A stretch of DNA of 59,872 bases from Cupriavidus numazuensis (GCF_905397435.1 NZ_CAJPVI010000055.1:1-59872), one strand, 5' to 3'; shown: positions 24,376-33,677, counted from the first letter of the stretch. Notes: a model not told the origin generated them from the sequence alone. Translations and numbers: made by a program.

Positions 24376-26997
24376 ATGCAAGACAAATATCTTCCTTCCG
24401 CCGTTGAACAAGCCGCCCAGCAACACTGGCAGGCGATCGACGCCTACCGCGTGCCCGAGCATGCCACTGGGCCCGACGGCAAGGAAAAGCCCAAGTTCTA
24501 CGCCTGCTCGATGCTGCCGTACCCGTCGGGCAAGCTGCACATGGGACACGTGCGCAACTACACCATCAATGACGTGATGGCGCGCTACCTGCGCATGAAC
24601 GGCAACAACGTGCTGATGCCGATGGGCTGGGACGCCTTCGGCATGCCGGCGGAAAACGCCGCGCTTAACAACGGCGTGGCCCCGGCCGCCTGGACCTACG
24701 ACAACATCGCTTACATGAAGAAGCAGATGCAGTCGATGGGCCTGGCGATCGACTGGTCGCGCGAAGTCGCGACCTGCAGCCCGGACTACTACCGCTGGAA
24801 TCAGTGGCTGTTCCTGAAGATGCTCGAGAAGGGCATTGCCTACCGCAAGACCGGCACCGTGAACTGGGACCCGGTCGACCAGACCGTGCTGGCCAACGAG
24901 CAGGTCATTGACGGCCGCGGCTGGCGCTCGGGCGCGATCGTTGAAAAGCGCGAGATCCCGATGTACTACCTGCGTATCACCGAATACGCAGAGGAACTGC
25001 TGGGTGACCTGGACGGCCTGGGCTGGCCCGAGCGCGTCAAGATCATGCAGCAGAACTGGATCGGCAAGAGCGTGGGCGTGCGCTTCGCGTTCAAGCATGA
25101 CATCCAGGGCGACGACGGCCAGCCGATCAACGATGGCAAGCTGTACGTGTTCACCACGCGCGCCGACACCATCATGGGCGTGACCTTCTGCGCGGTCGCC
25201 GCCGAGCACCCGCTGGCCACGCACGCCGCCGCGAACAACCCCGAACTGGCCGCCTTCATCGACGAATGCAAGCATGGTTCGGTCATGGAAGCCGACATGG
25301 CGACCATGGAGAAGAAGGGCATGCCGACGGGCCTGCAGGTCACGCACCCGCTGACCGGCGAGCAGGTCGACGTGTGGGTCGGCAACTACGTGCTGATGAG
25401 CTATGGCGACGGCGCCGTGATGGGCGTGCCCGCGCACGACGAGCGCGACTTCGCGTTCGCCAACAAGTACAAGCTGCCGATCAGGCAGGTCATCGACGTC
25501 AAGGGCCAGCCGTATTCGACCGAAGCCTGGCAGGAGTGGTACGGCGACAAGGAAAACGGCGTCTGCATCGAGAGTGGCAAGTACAACGGCCTCGGCTACC
25601 AGGCCGCGGTCGAGGCGATCGCCGCTGACTTGGGCGCGATGGGCCTGGGCGAGAAGAAGATCACCTGGCGCCTGCGCGACTGGGGCATCTCGCGCCAGCG
25701 CTACTGGGGCACGCCGATCCCGCTGATCCACTGCGACAGCTGCGGCGTGGTGCCGGTGCCCGAGCAGGACCTGCCCGTGGTGCTGCCCGAGGATCTCGTG
25801 CCGGACGGCACGGGCAACCCGCTGAACAAGGACCCGCGTTTCCTGCAGTGCACCTGCCCGTCCTGTGGCAAGCCCGCGCGCCGTGAGACCGACACGATGG
25901 ATACGTTCATCGATTCGTGCTGGTACTACATGCGCTATACGTGCCCGGACGCGGCCACCATGGTCGATGCGCGCAACGACTACTGGATGCCGATGGACCA
26001 GTACATCGGTGGCATCGAGCACGCGATCCTGCACCTGCTGTACGCGCGCTTCTGGACCAAGGTCATGCGCGATCTGGGCCTGGTCAAGTTCGACGAGCCG
26101 TTCACCAACCTGCTGACGCAGGGCATGGTGCTCAACGAGACCTACTACCGTGAAGACGCTTCGGGCAAGAAGCACTGGTACAACCCGGCCGAGGTCAACT
26201 TGCAGACCGACGAGCGCGGCCGCCCGGTGGGCGCCACGTTGATCGCCGACGGCCAGCCGGTGGTGATCGGCGGCGTCGAGAAGATGTCGAAGTCGAAGAA
26301 CAACGGCATCGACCCGCAGGCCCTGATCGACCAGCACGGCGCCGACACCGCGCGCCTGTTCGTGATGTTCGCCGCGCCGCCGGAGCAGCAGCTCGAATGG
26401 AGCGGCTCGGGCGTGGAAGGCGCGTCGCGCTTCCTGCGCCGCGTGTGGAATTACGGCTTTGCCAATGGCGCTGCCGTACGTGATGGCGCCGGTGCCGCAC
26501 CGACCGCGGACGACGCGGACCTGCGCCGCGAGATCCACGGCGTGCTCAAGCAGGCCAACTACGACTACCAGCGCATTCAGTACAACACCGTGGTGTCCGC
26601 CACGATGAAGATGCTGAACGCGCTCGAAGACGCCAAGAACGCCTCGCCGGCCGCGCGCCGCGAGTGCTTCGGCATTCTGCTGCGCGTGCTGTACCCGGTG
26701 GTGCCGCACATCACGCACGGCCTGTGGGATGCGCTGGGCTACGCCACGCAGTACGGCGACCTGCTCGACGCCCCGTGGCCGCAGGTCGATGAAGGCGCGC
26801 TGGTGCGCACCGAGATCGAAATGGTGCTGCAGATCAACGGCAAGGTGCGCGGCAGCGTGACCGTGCCGGCCGATGCCGACCGCGCCGCAATCGAGGCCGC
26901 GGCCGCCGCCAGCGAGACCGTGGCCAAGTTTGCCGAGGGCAAGGCGCCGAAGAAGATCGTGGTCGTGCCCGGCCGCCTGGTCAACGTGGTGCTGTAA
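24376..26997 (+). CDS. leuS: Leucyl-tRNA synthetase
   Basis: An 873-residue class I aminoacyl-tRNA synthetase. The catalytic signatures are present: PYPSGKLHMGHVRNYT (HIGH-type) near residues 47-62 and EKMSKSKNNG (KMSKS) near 635-644. Between them lies the CP1 editing domain, with TTRADTIMGVTFCAVA and the DERDFAFA segment. A zinc-like CTCPSCGKPARRETDTMDTF is also seen. Start at ATG 24376 (MQDKYLPSAVEQAAQ) matches E. coli; the frame is open further upstream. It is followed 26 bases later by lptE and then holA, a conserved proteobacterial operon. Confidence 0.97.
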   Translation: MQDKYLPSAVEQAAQQHWQAIDAYRVPEHATGPDGKEKPKFYACSMLPYPSGKLHMGHVRNYTINDVMARYLRMNGNNVLMPMGWDAFGMPAENAALNNGVAPAAWTYDNIAYMKKQMQSMGLAIDWSREVATCSPDYYRWNQWLFLKMLEKGIAYRKTGTVNWDPVDQTVLANEQVIDGRGWRSGAIVEKREIPMYYLRITEYAEELLGDLDGLGWPERVKIMQQNWIGKSVGVRFAFKHDIQGDDGQPINDGKLYVFTTRADTIMGVTFCAVAAEHPLATHAAANNPELAAFIDECKHGSVMEADMATMEKKGMPTGLQVTHPLTGEQVDVWVGNYVLMSYGDGAVMGVPAHDERDFAFANKYKLPIRQVIDVKGQPYSTEAWQEWYGDKENGVCIESGKYNGLGYQAAVEAIAADLGAMGLGEKKITWRLRDWGISRQRYWGTPIPLIHCDSCGVVPVPEQDLPVVLPEDLVPDGTGNPLNKDPRFLQCTCPSCGKPARRETDTMDTFIDSCWYYMRYTCPDAATMVDARNDYWMPMDQYIGGIEHAILHLLYARFWTKVMRDLGLVKFDEPFTNLLTQGMVLNETYYREDASGKKHWYNPAEVNLQTDERGRPVGATLIADGQPVVIGGVEKMSKSKNNGIDPQALIDQHGADTARLFVMFAAPPEQQLEWSGSGVEGASRFLRRVWNYGFANGAAVRDGAGAAPTADDADLRREIHGVLKQANYDYQRIQYNTVVSATMKMLNALEDAKNASPAARRECFGILLRVLYPVVPHITHGLWDALGYATQYGDLLDAPWPQVDEGALVRTEIEMVLQINGKVRGSVTVPADADRAAIEAAAAASETVAKFAEGKAPKKIVVVPGRLVNVVL

Positions 26998-27023
26998 GCA
27001 CAGGGATCGGAACCGATAAGCGG

Positions 27024-27548
27024 ATGAAGGAATCGCCGAGAATGGATCGACTGGACAAGGGCCGCCGCAAGCTGCTCGCCGCGATGCTGGCCACGGGCCT
27101 GCTGGCGGGCTGCGGCTTCCATATGCGCGGCAATGCCGACTTTGCGTTCAAGCGGCTCTATATCGGCATTCCGCCCAATACGCTGATGGGTTCGGACCTG
27201 CGCCGCGCGATCCGCGGCGGTTCGGACACCGTGGTCGTGGCCGACCAGAAAGAGGCCGACGCGCTGCTGGACGTGCTGCAGGACACGCGTACCAAGACCA
27301 TCCTGTCGATCACGACCGAAGGCGTGGTGCGCGAATACCGCCTGACGCAGCGCTTCAGCTTCCGCCTGCGCGATGCCGCGGGCAAGGAACTGATCGCGCC
27401 GTCGCAGCTGATCCTCACGCGCGACCTCACGTACAACGAAGCCAATACGCTGGCCAAGGACTACGAAGAGCAGCAGCTTTATCGCGACATGCAGCGCGAT
27501 ATCGTGCAGCAGCTCATGCGCCGGCTGGCCGCGGTCAAGGCCATCTGA
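27024..27548 (+). CDS. lptE: LPS-assembly lipoprotein LptE
   Basis: A 174-residue outer-membrane lipoprotein that plugs LptD in lipopolysaccharide export. The lipobox LAGC places the lipidated cysteine at residue 30, followed by the hallmark GFHMRG. The C-terminal part YNEANTLAKDYEEQQLYRDMQRDIVQQLMRRL is typical of LptE. Position between leuS and holA agrees. A downstream ATG at 27042 is an alternative start that would still keep the signal peptide. Confidence 0.93.
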   Translation: MKESPRMDRLDKGRRKLLAAMLATGLLAGCGFHMRGNADFAFKRLYIGIPPNTLMGSDLRRAIRGGSDTVVVADQKEADALLDVLQDTRTKTILSITTEGVVREYRLTQRFSFRLRDAAGKELIAPSQLILTRDLTYNEANTLAKDYEEQQLYRDMQRDIVQQLMRRLAAVKAI

Positions 27549-27571
27549 GCGATTCGACGTCCCGCACCGGC

Positions 27572-28630
27572 ATGCAGCTCAAGCTCGACGGACTCGACGC
27601 CCATTTGCGGCAGGCCAAGGCCAAGGGCCTGGCGCCGCTTTATGTCGTCCATGGTGACGAGCACCTGCTGGTGCTCGAAGCGGTGGACCGCCTGCGCCAG
27701 ACCGCGCGCGAGGCCGGTTTCTCCGAGCGAGACGTGCTCGTGGCCGAGCGCAATTTCCACTGGAGCCAGCTCGTCGAGGCGCAGCAGTCGATGTCGCTGT
27801 TCGGCGACCGCAAGATCGTCGAACTGCGCATTCCGTCCGGCAAGCCGGGCAAGGAGGGCGGCGAGGCGCTGCGCGCCGTGGCGGCTCAGCCGTCGCCCGA
27901 CGTGGTGATGCTCGTCACGCTGCCGCGGCTGGATTTCGCGACGTCGAAGTCCGCGTGGTTCCAGGCGCTGGAAGGCGCGGGCGTATCGATCAAGGTCGAC
28001 TCCGTGGACCGTATCCGGCTGCCGGCCTGGGTCGGCGAACGCCTGGCTCTGCAGCAGCAGCGCGTGGAAGGCGGCGAGCCTGGCCGGCGTGCGCTGCAGT
28101 TCATTGCCGACAAGGTCGAAGGCAACCTGCTGGCTGCCCACCAGGAAATCCAGAAGCTGGGTTTGCTGTACCCGCCCGGCGAACTGACGTTCGACCAGGT
28201 GCACGATGCGGTGCTCAATGTCGCCCGCTACGACGTCTTCAAGCTGTCCGAAGCGATGCTCGGCAGCGACGTGCCGCGCCTGGTGCGCATGCTCGAAGGG
28301 CTGCGCGGCGAGGGCGAGGCCACGGTGCTGGTGCTGTGGGCGCTGACCGAGGAAATTCGCGTATTATCCAAGGTCCGGCAAGGGATTGCGGCCGGCAAGC
28401 CCGCCGCCGTGCTGATGCGCGAACTGCGGGTCTGGGGCGCGCGCGAACGGCTGGTACCGCAGGCCGCGCAGCGGCTCACGCAGGGTAAGCTCGATGCGGC
28501 GCTGGCAATGGCCGCACGGCTGGACCGGCAAGTGAAGGGTTTGCACGACCTGCCGCCACCGGGCAGCGCGCCGCTGCCGGCAGAGCCATGGGATGGCTTG
28601 CAGCAGTTGGCGCTGATGATTGCGCGCTGA
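27572..28630 (+). CDS. holA: DNA polymerase III delta subunit
   Basis: A 352-residue clamp-loader subunit that opens the sliding clamp. It begins MQLKLDGLDAHLRQA and shows LYVVHGDEHLLVLEAVD, SLFGDRKIVELRIPSG, VDRIRLPAWV, IADKVEGNLLAAHQEIQKL and YDVFKLSEAMLG, all standard for HolA. It closes the leuS-lptE-holA operon. A palindromic repeat pair lies directly after the stop. Confidence 0.93.
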   Translation: MQLKLDGLDAHLRQAKAKGLAPLYVVHGDEHLLVLEAVDRLRQTAREAGFSERDVLVAERNFHWSQLVEAQQSMSLFGDRKIVELRIPSGKPGKEGGEALRAVAAQPSPDVVMLVTLPRLDFATSKSAWFQALEGAGVSIKVDSVDRIRLPAWVGERLALQQQRVEGGEPGRRALQFIADKVEGNLLAAHQEIQKLGLLYPPGELTFDQVHDAVLNVARYDVFKLSEAMLGSDVPRLVRMLEGLRGEGEATVLVLWALTEEIRVLSKVRQGIAAGKPAAVLMRELRVWGARERLVPQAAQRLTQGKLDAALAMAARLDRQVKGLHDLPPPGSAPLPAEPWDGLQQLALMIAR

Positions 28631-28655
28631 GGGTTTGCTCTCCCGACGGTTTGCT

Positions 28656-28773
28656 CCCCTCTCCCGCCTGCGGGAGAGGGGCCGGGGGAGAGGGCAGGCA
28701 GTGGTCCTGGCGATATCGCCACGAGATGCTCCGGCCCTCTCCCCCAACCCCTCTCCCGCGCTCGGGAGAGGGG
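28656..28773. repeat. BIME-like pair of inverted REP-type hairpins
   Basis: Hairpin A has arms CCCCTCTCCCGC (28656-28667) and GCGGGAGAGGGG (28670-28681), followed by GGGGGAGAGGGC (28684-28695). Hairpin B, in inverted order, starts GCCCTCTCCCCC (28734-28745), then CCCCTCTCCCG (28748-28758) and CGGGAGAGGGG (28763-28773). Between them lies a perfect palindrome TGGCGATATCGCCA (28708-28721). The whole 118-base element is almost a mirror around that centre. This is the organisation of paired REP elements, located between holA and proA. Confidence 0.85.
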
Positions 28774-28811
28774 AGGAACACATACTGACAGCCGTCCTCC
28801 CGGCCACGAAC

Positions 28812-30092
28812 ATGACCGAGCTCGACCTCAACCAATACATGGACCGCGTCGGCCGCCAGGCACGCGCGGCATCGCGCGCGATGGCGCGTGCCTCCACCGC
28901 GGACAAGAACCGCGCGCTGCTGACCATTGCCACGGCGATCCGCCGCGATGCCGACAAGCTCAAGGCTGTCAACGCGCGTGACGTCGAGCGCGCCCGCGCC
29001 AACGGCCAGGACGCCGCCTTCGTCGACCGCCTGACCCTGTCGGACAAGGCGATCAAGACCATGGCCGAAGGCCTCGAGCAGATCGCCGCGCTGGCCGATC
29101 CGATCGGCGAGATCTCGAACATGAAGTTCCGCCCGACCGGCATCCAGGTCGGCCAGATGCGCGTGCCGCTCGGCGTGATCGGCATCATCTACGAGTCGCG
29201 GCCGAACGTGACCATCGACGCGGCGGCGCTGTGCCTGAAGTCGGGCAATGCCACGATCCTGCGCGGCGGCTCCGAGGCCATCGAATCGAACACCGCGCTG
29301 GCCGCGCTTGTCGCTGAAGGCCTGGCAGCCGCCGGCCTGCCGCCCGAGGCCGTGCAGGTCATCGAAACCACGGACCGCGCTGCGGTTGGCCGACTGATCA
29401 CGATGACCGAGTACGTCGACGTGATCGTGCCGCGCGGCGGCAAGAGCCTGATCGCGCGTCTGATGGAAGAGGCGCGCGTGCCGATGATCAAGCATCTCGA
29501 CGGCATCTGCCACGTGTTCATCGACGCCGACGCCGACCTCGACAAGGCCGTGCGCGTTTGCGACAACGCCAAGACTCAGCGCTACGCGCCGTGCAACACG
29601 ATGGAAACGCTGCTGGTGTCGCAGGACATCGCCGCGCGCGCGCTGCCGCCGCTGTGCCGCATCTACCAGGAGAAGGGCGTCGAGCTGCGCGTTTGCCCGG
29701 CTACGCGCGCCACGCTGGAAGCCGCGGGTTTCAGCGGGCTCGTCGATGCGCACGAAGAAGACTGGCGCCTGGAATACCTGGCCCCGATCCTCGCCATCAA
29801 AACGGTGACCGGACTCGACGAGGCCATCGCGCATATCAACGAGTACGGCTCGCACCATACCGATTCGATCATCACCGAGAACTACTCGACCGGCATGCGC
29901 TTTATCCGCGAAGTCGATTCGGCGAGCGTGATGATCAACGCGTCGACGCGCTTTGCCGATGGCTTCGAATACGGCCTTGGCGCGGAGATTGGCATCTCCA
30001 ACGACAAGCTGCACGCACGTGGCCCGGTCGGACTGGAAGGGCTGACGTCGCTGAAGTATGTGGTGTTCGGCCACGGCGAGATCCGTACCTGA
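28812..30092 (+). CDS. proA: Gamma-glutamyl phosphate reductase
   Basis: A 426-residue NADPH-dependent enzyme of proline synthesis, making glutamate semialdehyde. It shows PLGVIGIIYESRPNVTIDAAALCLKSGN (residues about 118-145, in segments), ILRGGSEAIESN, VPRGGKSLI, the catalytic cysteine in KTQRYAPCNTMETLL, and LGAEIGISNDKLHARGPVGLEGLTS at the end. The frame is open through the repeat upstream, but ATG 28812 (MTELDLNQYMDRVG) is the family start. Confidence 0.96.
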   Translation: MTELDLNQYMDRVGRQARAASRAMARASTADKNRALLTIATAIRRDADKLKAVNARDVERARANGQDAAFVDRLTLSDKAIKTMAEGLEQIAALADPIGEISNMKFRPTGIQVGQMRVPLGVIGIIYESRPNVTIDAAALCLKSGNATILRGGSEAIESNTALAALVAEGLAAAGLPPEAVQVIETTDRAAVGRLITMTEYVDVIVPRGGKSLIARLMEEARVPMIKHLDGICHVFIDADADLDKAVRVCDNAKTQRYAPCNTMETLLVSQDIAARALPPLCRIYQEKGVELRVCPATRATLEAAGFSGLVDAHEEDWRLEYLAPILAIKTVTGLDEAIAHINEYGSHHTDSIITENYSTGMRFIREVDSASVMINASTRFADGFEYGLGAEIGISNDKLHARGPVGLEGLTSLKYVVFGHGEIRT

Positions 30093-30159
30093 GAACGCGC
30101 CGGCGGGCGATCATGCCCGCCGCAAACAACAACAACTGCTGCCGCAAACGCTTCGCTGA

Positions 30160-30582
30160 ATGCTCTGGGTCAAAGCGCTTCACATCGTCTTCGTCGTGTC
30201 CTGGTTCGCTGGCTTGTTCTACCTGCCGCGCATCTTCGTCAACCTGGCCATGGAGACCGAGGCCGCGAGCACGCAGCGTCTGCTGCTGATGGCGCGCAAG
30301 CTGTACCGCTTCATGACCATGCTGGCGGTGCCGGCCGTGGTGTTCGGGCTGTGGCTGTACCTCGGCTACGGCATTGGCCGCGGGCCGGGGCAGGGCTGGA
30401 TGCATGCCAAGCTGGCGCTGGTGCTGGTGCTGATCGGCTACCACCATGGCTGCGGCCGGCTGCTCAAGAAGTTCGAGGCGGGCAGCAATACCCGCTCGCA
30501 TACCTTCTACCGCTGGTTCAACGAACTGCCTGTGCTGGTGCTGCTGGCAGTGGTGATCCTGGTGGTAGTCAAGCCGTTCTGA
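30160..30582 (+). CDS. HemJ/CopD-family membrane protein
   Basis: A 140-residue inner-membrane protein with four probable helices. The N-terminus LWVKALHIVFVVSWFAGLFYLPRIFVN closely resembles HemJ (UPF0093), including the conserved His and the WFAGLFYLPR stretch. The later GWMHAKLALVLVLIGYHHGC also fits. HemJ oxidises protoporphyrinogen IX in haem synthesis. CopD-family naming is the broader alternative. It follows proA and precedes a DsbA-fold gene by 36 bases, with no haem genes nearby. Confidence 0.7.
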   Translation: MLWVKALHIVFVVSWFAGLFYLPRIFVNLAMETEAASTQRLLLMARKLYRFMTMLAVPAVVFGLWLYLGYGIGRGPGQGWMHAKLALVLVLIGYHHGCGRLLKKFEAGSNTRSHTFYRWFNELPVLVLLAVVILVVVKPF

Positions 30583-30618
30583 ACCCCGGTTCCTCCGGAT
30601 GTCCTTGATGAGTGCAAC

Positions 30619-31224
30619 ATGAGCAAGCAGGTCGACTACTATCTCACGCCGCCGTCCCCGTTCGTGTACCTCGGCCATGAGCGCTTTGCCGCCATCGCGG
30701 CCAGGCATGGTGTCCAGGTCAACCTGAAGCCGTGCGACCTCGGCAAGGTGTTCTCCGTGTCGGGCGGTTTGCCGCTCGCGCAGCGTCCGCCGCAGCGGCA
30801 GGCCTACCGTCTGGTCGAGCTTGCGCGCTGGAGCGAATACCTCGGGCTGCCGCTGAATCTCCATCCGACCTATTTTCCGGTGTCCGGCGATGCGGCCAGC
30901 AAGCTGATCATCGCTGCCCAGCTTGCCCACGGCACCGCGCGGGCCATGCAACTCACCGGCGCCATCGGCGCGGCGGTGTGGGCGCAGCAGCGCAATATCG
31001 CCGACGCCGCCACGCTGGCCCAGCTTGCCGATGAAGCCGGCCTGGATGGCGCCAGTCTGCTCAAGGCCAGCGAAGGGAAGGCCGTGCAGGACGCCTATGC
31101 GCAGAACACGCAAGATGCGATCTCCGCCGGCGTCTTCGGCGCCCCGTGGTTTATTTACGATGGCCAGCCCTTCTGGGGCCAGGACCGGCTGGACTTCCTT
31201 GACCGGGCACTGGCGGCAGGCTGA
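30619..31224 (+). CDS. 2-hydroxychromene-2-carboxylate isomerase-like (DsbA-fold) protein
   Basis: A 201-residue thioredoxin/DsbA-fold protein. It starts VDYYLTPPSPFVYLGHERF, where the CxxC of DsbA is replaced by PPSP, as in glutathione-dependent HCCA isomerases (kappa-class GST relatives). The end AISAGVFGAPWFIYDGQPFWGQDRLDFL is the conserved cis-Pro and C-terminal helix of that family. The true substrate is unknown; no aromatic degradation genes are adjacent. A terminator follows. Confidence 0.82.
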   Translation: MSKQVDYYLTPPSPFVYLGHERFAAIAARHGVQVNLKPCDLGKVFSVSGGLPLAQRPPQRQAYRLVELARWSEYLGLPLNLHPTYFPVSGDAASKLIIAAQLAHGTARAMQLTGAIGAAVWAQQRNIADAATLAQLADEAGLDGASLLKASEGKAVQDAYAQNTQDAISAGVFGAPWFIYDGQPFWGQDRLDFLDRALAAG

Positions 31225-31251
31225 ACCGTCGGCTAGGCTAATCTGATCTCC

Positions 31252-31274
31252 CGTCCGCCACGGCGGACGTTTTT
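31252..31274 (+). terminator. Terminator after the DsbA-fold gene
   Basis: CGTCCGC (31252-31258) pairs with GCGGACG (31263-31269), followed by TTTTT. It sits directly upstream of the next gene's ribosome site. Confidence 0.8.
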
Positions 31275-31294
31275 GTTTGCAGGAACCTGAATCC

Positions 31295-32548
31295 ATGACC
31301 CAAGCTTTCTTTGCTCCCTGCCCGCGCGGCCTCGAGGGCGCGCTGGCCGAAGAACTGCGCGAGATCGCCGCGCGGCCCGGAATGGCGTCGCTGGCCCCGT
31401 TTGAGGTGCATCGCGAGGTGCCGGGCGGCGTCAGTTTTTCGGGCGAACTGGCGGCTGCGTACGCCGTCAACCTGCATTCGCGCATTGCCAGCCGCGTGCT
31501 GATGCGCGTGGCCGCGCGCGGCTACCGGCACGAGGACGATATCTACGCACTGGTGCGCAGCCAGCGCTGGGAGCAATGGTTCTCGCCCGATGAGTCGATC
31601 CGCGTCGATCTGACCTCCACCAAGTCCCAGTTGCGCAGCTTGAATTTCACGGCGCTGCGCATCAAGGACGGCGTTTGCGATGGCATGCGCGAACGCCTGG
31701 GCGCGCGGCCCAGCGTGGACACCGTGAGCCCGGATGTGCGCATTTATGCCCACCTGACGGAACACGACTGCACGCTGTACATCGATACCACTGGCGAGCC
31801 GCTGTTCAAACGCGGCTGGCGCATGGAGAAGGGCGAGGCCCCGCTGAAGGAGAACCTGGCGGCGGGCATCCTGCGCCTGGCTGGCTGGGTGAAGGGCCAG
31901 ACCAACCGCCCGTTCTATGACCCGATGTGCGGCAGCGGCACGTTTCTGATCGAAGCGGCGCAGGTGGCGCTGGATATCGCGCCGGGCGGCAGCCGCAGCT
32001 TTGCCTTTGAATGGCTCAAGGGTGCGGATACCAAGGCCTGGCAGAAGCTCAAGTCGGACGCCCAGCGCGCGCGCATGCTCGCGTCGACGGATGGCCTGCA
32101 GATTGCCGGATCGGATATTTCCACTGACATGCTGGCCATGGCACATGCCAACTGGACGCGTGCCGGATTGCCCGACGAAGTACGTACCAAGCAGGTGGAT
32201 GCGCGCTTCGCCCAGCCGCCGTTTGCCGAGCCGGGCCTGATGCTGATGAACCCGCCGTACGGCGAGCGGATCGTGGTGCGCGGCGAGCGCCGCATGGCCC
32301 AGGACGAAATGCCGCGCGACGAGGCCGAGGAGGCCGCTGCCAACCAGTTCGCCAGCGCATTTGCCACCACGCTCAAGCAAAACTTCGCGGGCTGGCAGGC
32401 CTGGGTCTTTACGGGGGATCTGTCGATGCCCAAGCGCCTGCGGCTCAAGGAGTCGCGCCGCACGCCGCTCTACAACGGCAACATCGAGTGCCGCCTGTTC
32501 CGCTTTGACATGGTGCGGGGCGGCAACCGCGGGCCGCAGCCGGCCTGA
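31295..32548 (+). CDS. THUMP-domain 23S rRNA guanine-N2 methyltransferase (RlmL-like)
   Basis: A 417-residue class I SAM-dependent RNA methyltransferase. The N-terminal THUMP region begins FFAPCPRGLEGALAEELREI, with VSFSGELAAAYAVNLHSRIA. The catalytic domain has NRPFYDPMCGSGTFLIEAA (SAM motif I) and LMLMNPPYGERI (NPPY). This corresponds to the RlmL half of E. coli RlmKL, which makes m2G2445; the RlmK half is absent. I use ATG 31295, preceded by AGGAA, rather than a TTG at 31277. Confidence 0.9.
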   Translation: MTQAFFAPCPRGLEGALAEELREIAARPGMASLAPFEVHREVPGGVSFSGELAAAYAVNLHSRIASRVLMRVAARGYRHEDDIYALVRSQRWEQWFSPDESIRVDLTSTKSQLRSLNFTALRIKDGVCDGMRERLGARPSVDTVSPDVRIYAHLTEHDCTLYIDTTGEPLFKRGWRMEKGEAPLKENLAAGILRLAGWVKGQTNRPFYDPMCGSGTFLIEAAQVALDIAPGGSRSFAFEWLKGADTKAWQKLKSDAQRARMLASTDGLQIAGSDISTDMLAMAHANWTRAGLPDEVRTKQVDARFAQPPFAEPGLMLMNPPYGERIVVRGERRMAQDEMPRDEAEEAAANQFASAFATTLKQNFAGWQAWVFTGDLSMPKRLRLKESRRTPLYNGNIECRLFRFDMVRGGNRGPQPA

Positions 32549-32575
32549 GCGGCCGGCAGGACGGCCGTCTGAACG

Positions 32576-33622
32576 TCAGGGCCGCTTGCGGCCCGTCAGC
32601 GTCTCGGGATTGCGCGCGAAGTCGGCCAGGAAGGTTTGCTGGCTGACCACAGGCTCCTCCAGCAGGTGGCGCGGCAGGTCAAACAGGGCGTAGACATATT
32701 CCTCTCGTCCCTCGCAGCGTTCGGCCGGCAGGCAATATTGCTCCCAGTCGACGCAGGCCGGCGTGTACATGCCATTGCCAGGCCAGAAGAAGGGCACCAG
32801 GCGGCCTTCGCGCAGGCCTTCGATCAGCGCCGCCGGCGCGTCGTAGGCCTCGGCCGATTCGACCTGGCTCATCAGCCCGGCGCGGGTTTCGATCACCATC
32901 AGCGTGGCATGGCCCTGCGCCGTCAGCATCAGGATGCCGACCGGATTGGGGTACAGGTAGTACTCGACAAAGCCATAGCGCGCGGTGATCTGGCGCACGC
33001 GTTCGGTCATGGCCGGATCCGACAGGAACGAGTACGAATGCCGCGTCAGCAGCTCGCGCAAGGTGCGCGACAGCGTGGTGAAGTACTGCTGCTGCAGGGA
33101 ATCGATTTCCTGGCCCAGGCGCTCGACCATATTGGCTTCGTGTTTCTTCACGTAGCGGTCGATCAGGCCATGATTGAAGCCCTGTACGGCGATGCTTTCG
33201 TCGGCGGTGCCGGTCAGCAGGATAGTCTTGCACGGCAGGTCCTGCAGCGCCTGGCAGAACTCCAGGCCGTCCATCTGCGGCATCGAATAGTCCACCACGA
33301 TCACGCCCGGCTGCAGGAAGCGGTTGATATCGTGGATCTGGCGGTGGATGCGGTCGATGTCGAGCTGCACGGTGCGCCGCTCGGTCAGGAAGGTCAGGTC
33401 GTCGTGAGTGACCCGGACCGGCAGGAAGGCGGGAAAGCGCGTGGCGTAGGCTTCACGGATCCACTGCAGCGCTTCGCGCGGGTCGGTGAAGGTAACCACC
33501 GCGCGCGAGGCGTCCATCTGGAACGCCAGGCTGTCGATGAACGACTTGCTGTCATCGACCAGGACGGTCAGGATCGGGTGATGGAAAACCGACAGGTTCC
33601 TGTCGTGCGGGTTGAATGTCAT
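32576..33622 (-). CDS. Atypical response regulator with expanded receiver domain (possibly LqsR-like)
   Basis: A 348-residue protein. The receiver has the acidic pair VDDS (residues 23-24), the probable phosphoacceptor D111 in VIVVDYSMPQMDG, the switch Thr in LLTGTAD near 139 and Lys in YVKKH. In ordinary receivers the acidic pair and the acceptor Asp are about 45 residues apart. Here they are 87 apart, because about 40 residues, including a helix-rich ERRTVQLDIDRIHRQIHDIN stretch, are inserted. Residues from about 160 onward form an output region without a recognisable DNA-binding motif. Legionella LqsR, as I recall, also has a distal acceptor Asp (D108) and similar length. No kinase is adjacent. 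TATACT upstream is a likely -10. Confidence 0.75.
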   Translation of the reverse strand: MTFNPHDRNLSVFHHPILTVLVDDSKSFIDSLAFQMDASRAVVTFTDPREALQWIREAYATRFPAFLPVRVTHDDLTFLTERRTVQLDIDRIHRQIHDINRFLQPGVIVVDYSMPQMDGLEFCQALQDLPCKTILLTGTADESIAVQGFNHGLIDRYVKKHEANMVERLGQEIDSLQQQYFTTLSRTLRELLTRHSYSFLSDPAMTERVRQITARYGFVEYYLYPNPVGILMLTAQGHATLMVIETRAGLMSQVESAEAYDAPAALIEGLREGRLVPFFWPGNGMYTPACVDWEQYCLPAERCEGREEYVYALFDLPRHLLEEPVVSQQTFLADFARNPETLTGRKRP

Positions 33623-33677
33623 GGTGCGTTCGGGCCATGCAGCAACGCTGGGAATTCAGCGCAGGCCAGTATAACGC

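Noticed and set aside
24079..26718. 879-codon open frame opposite leuS
   Set aside because: The plus strand encodes a complete leucyl-tRNA synthetase with all motifs; the antisense product is Arg/His/Val-rich without recognisable features.
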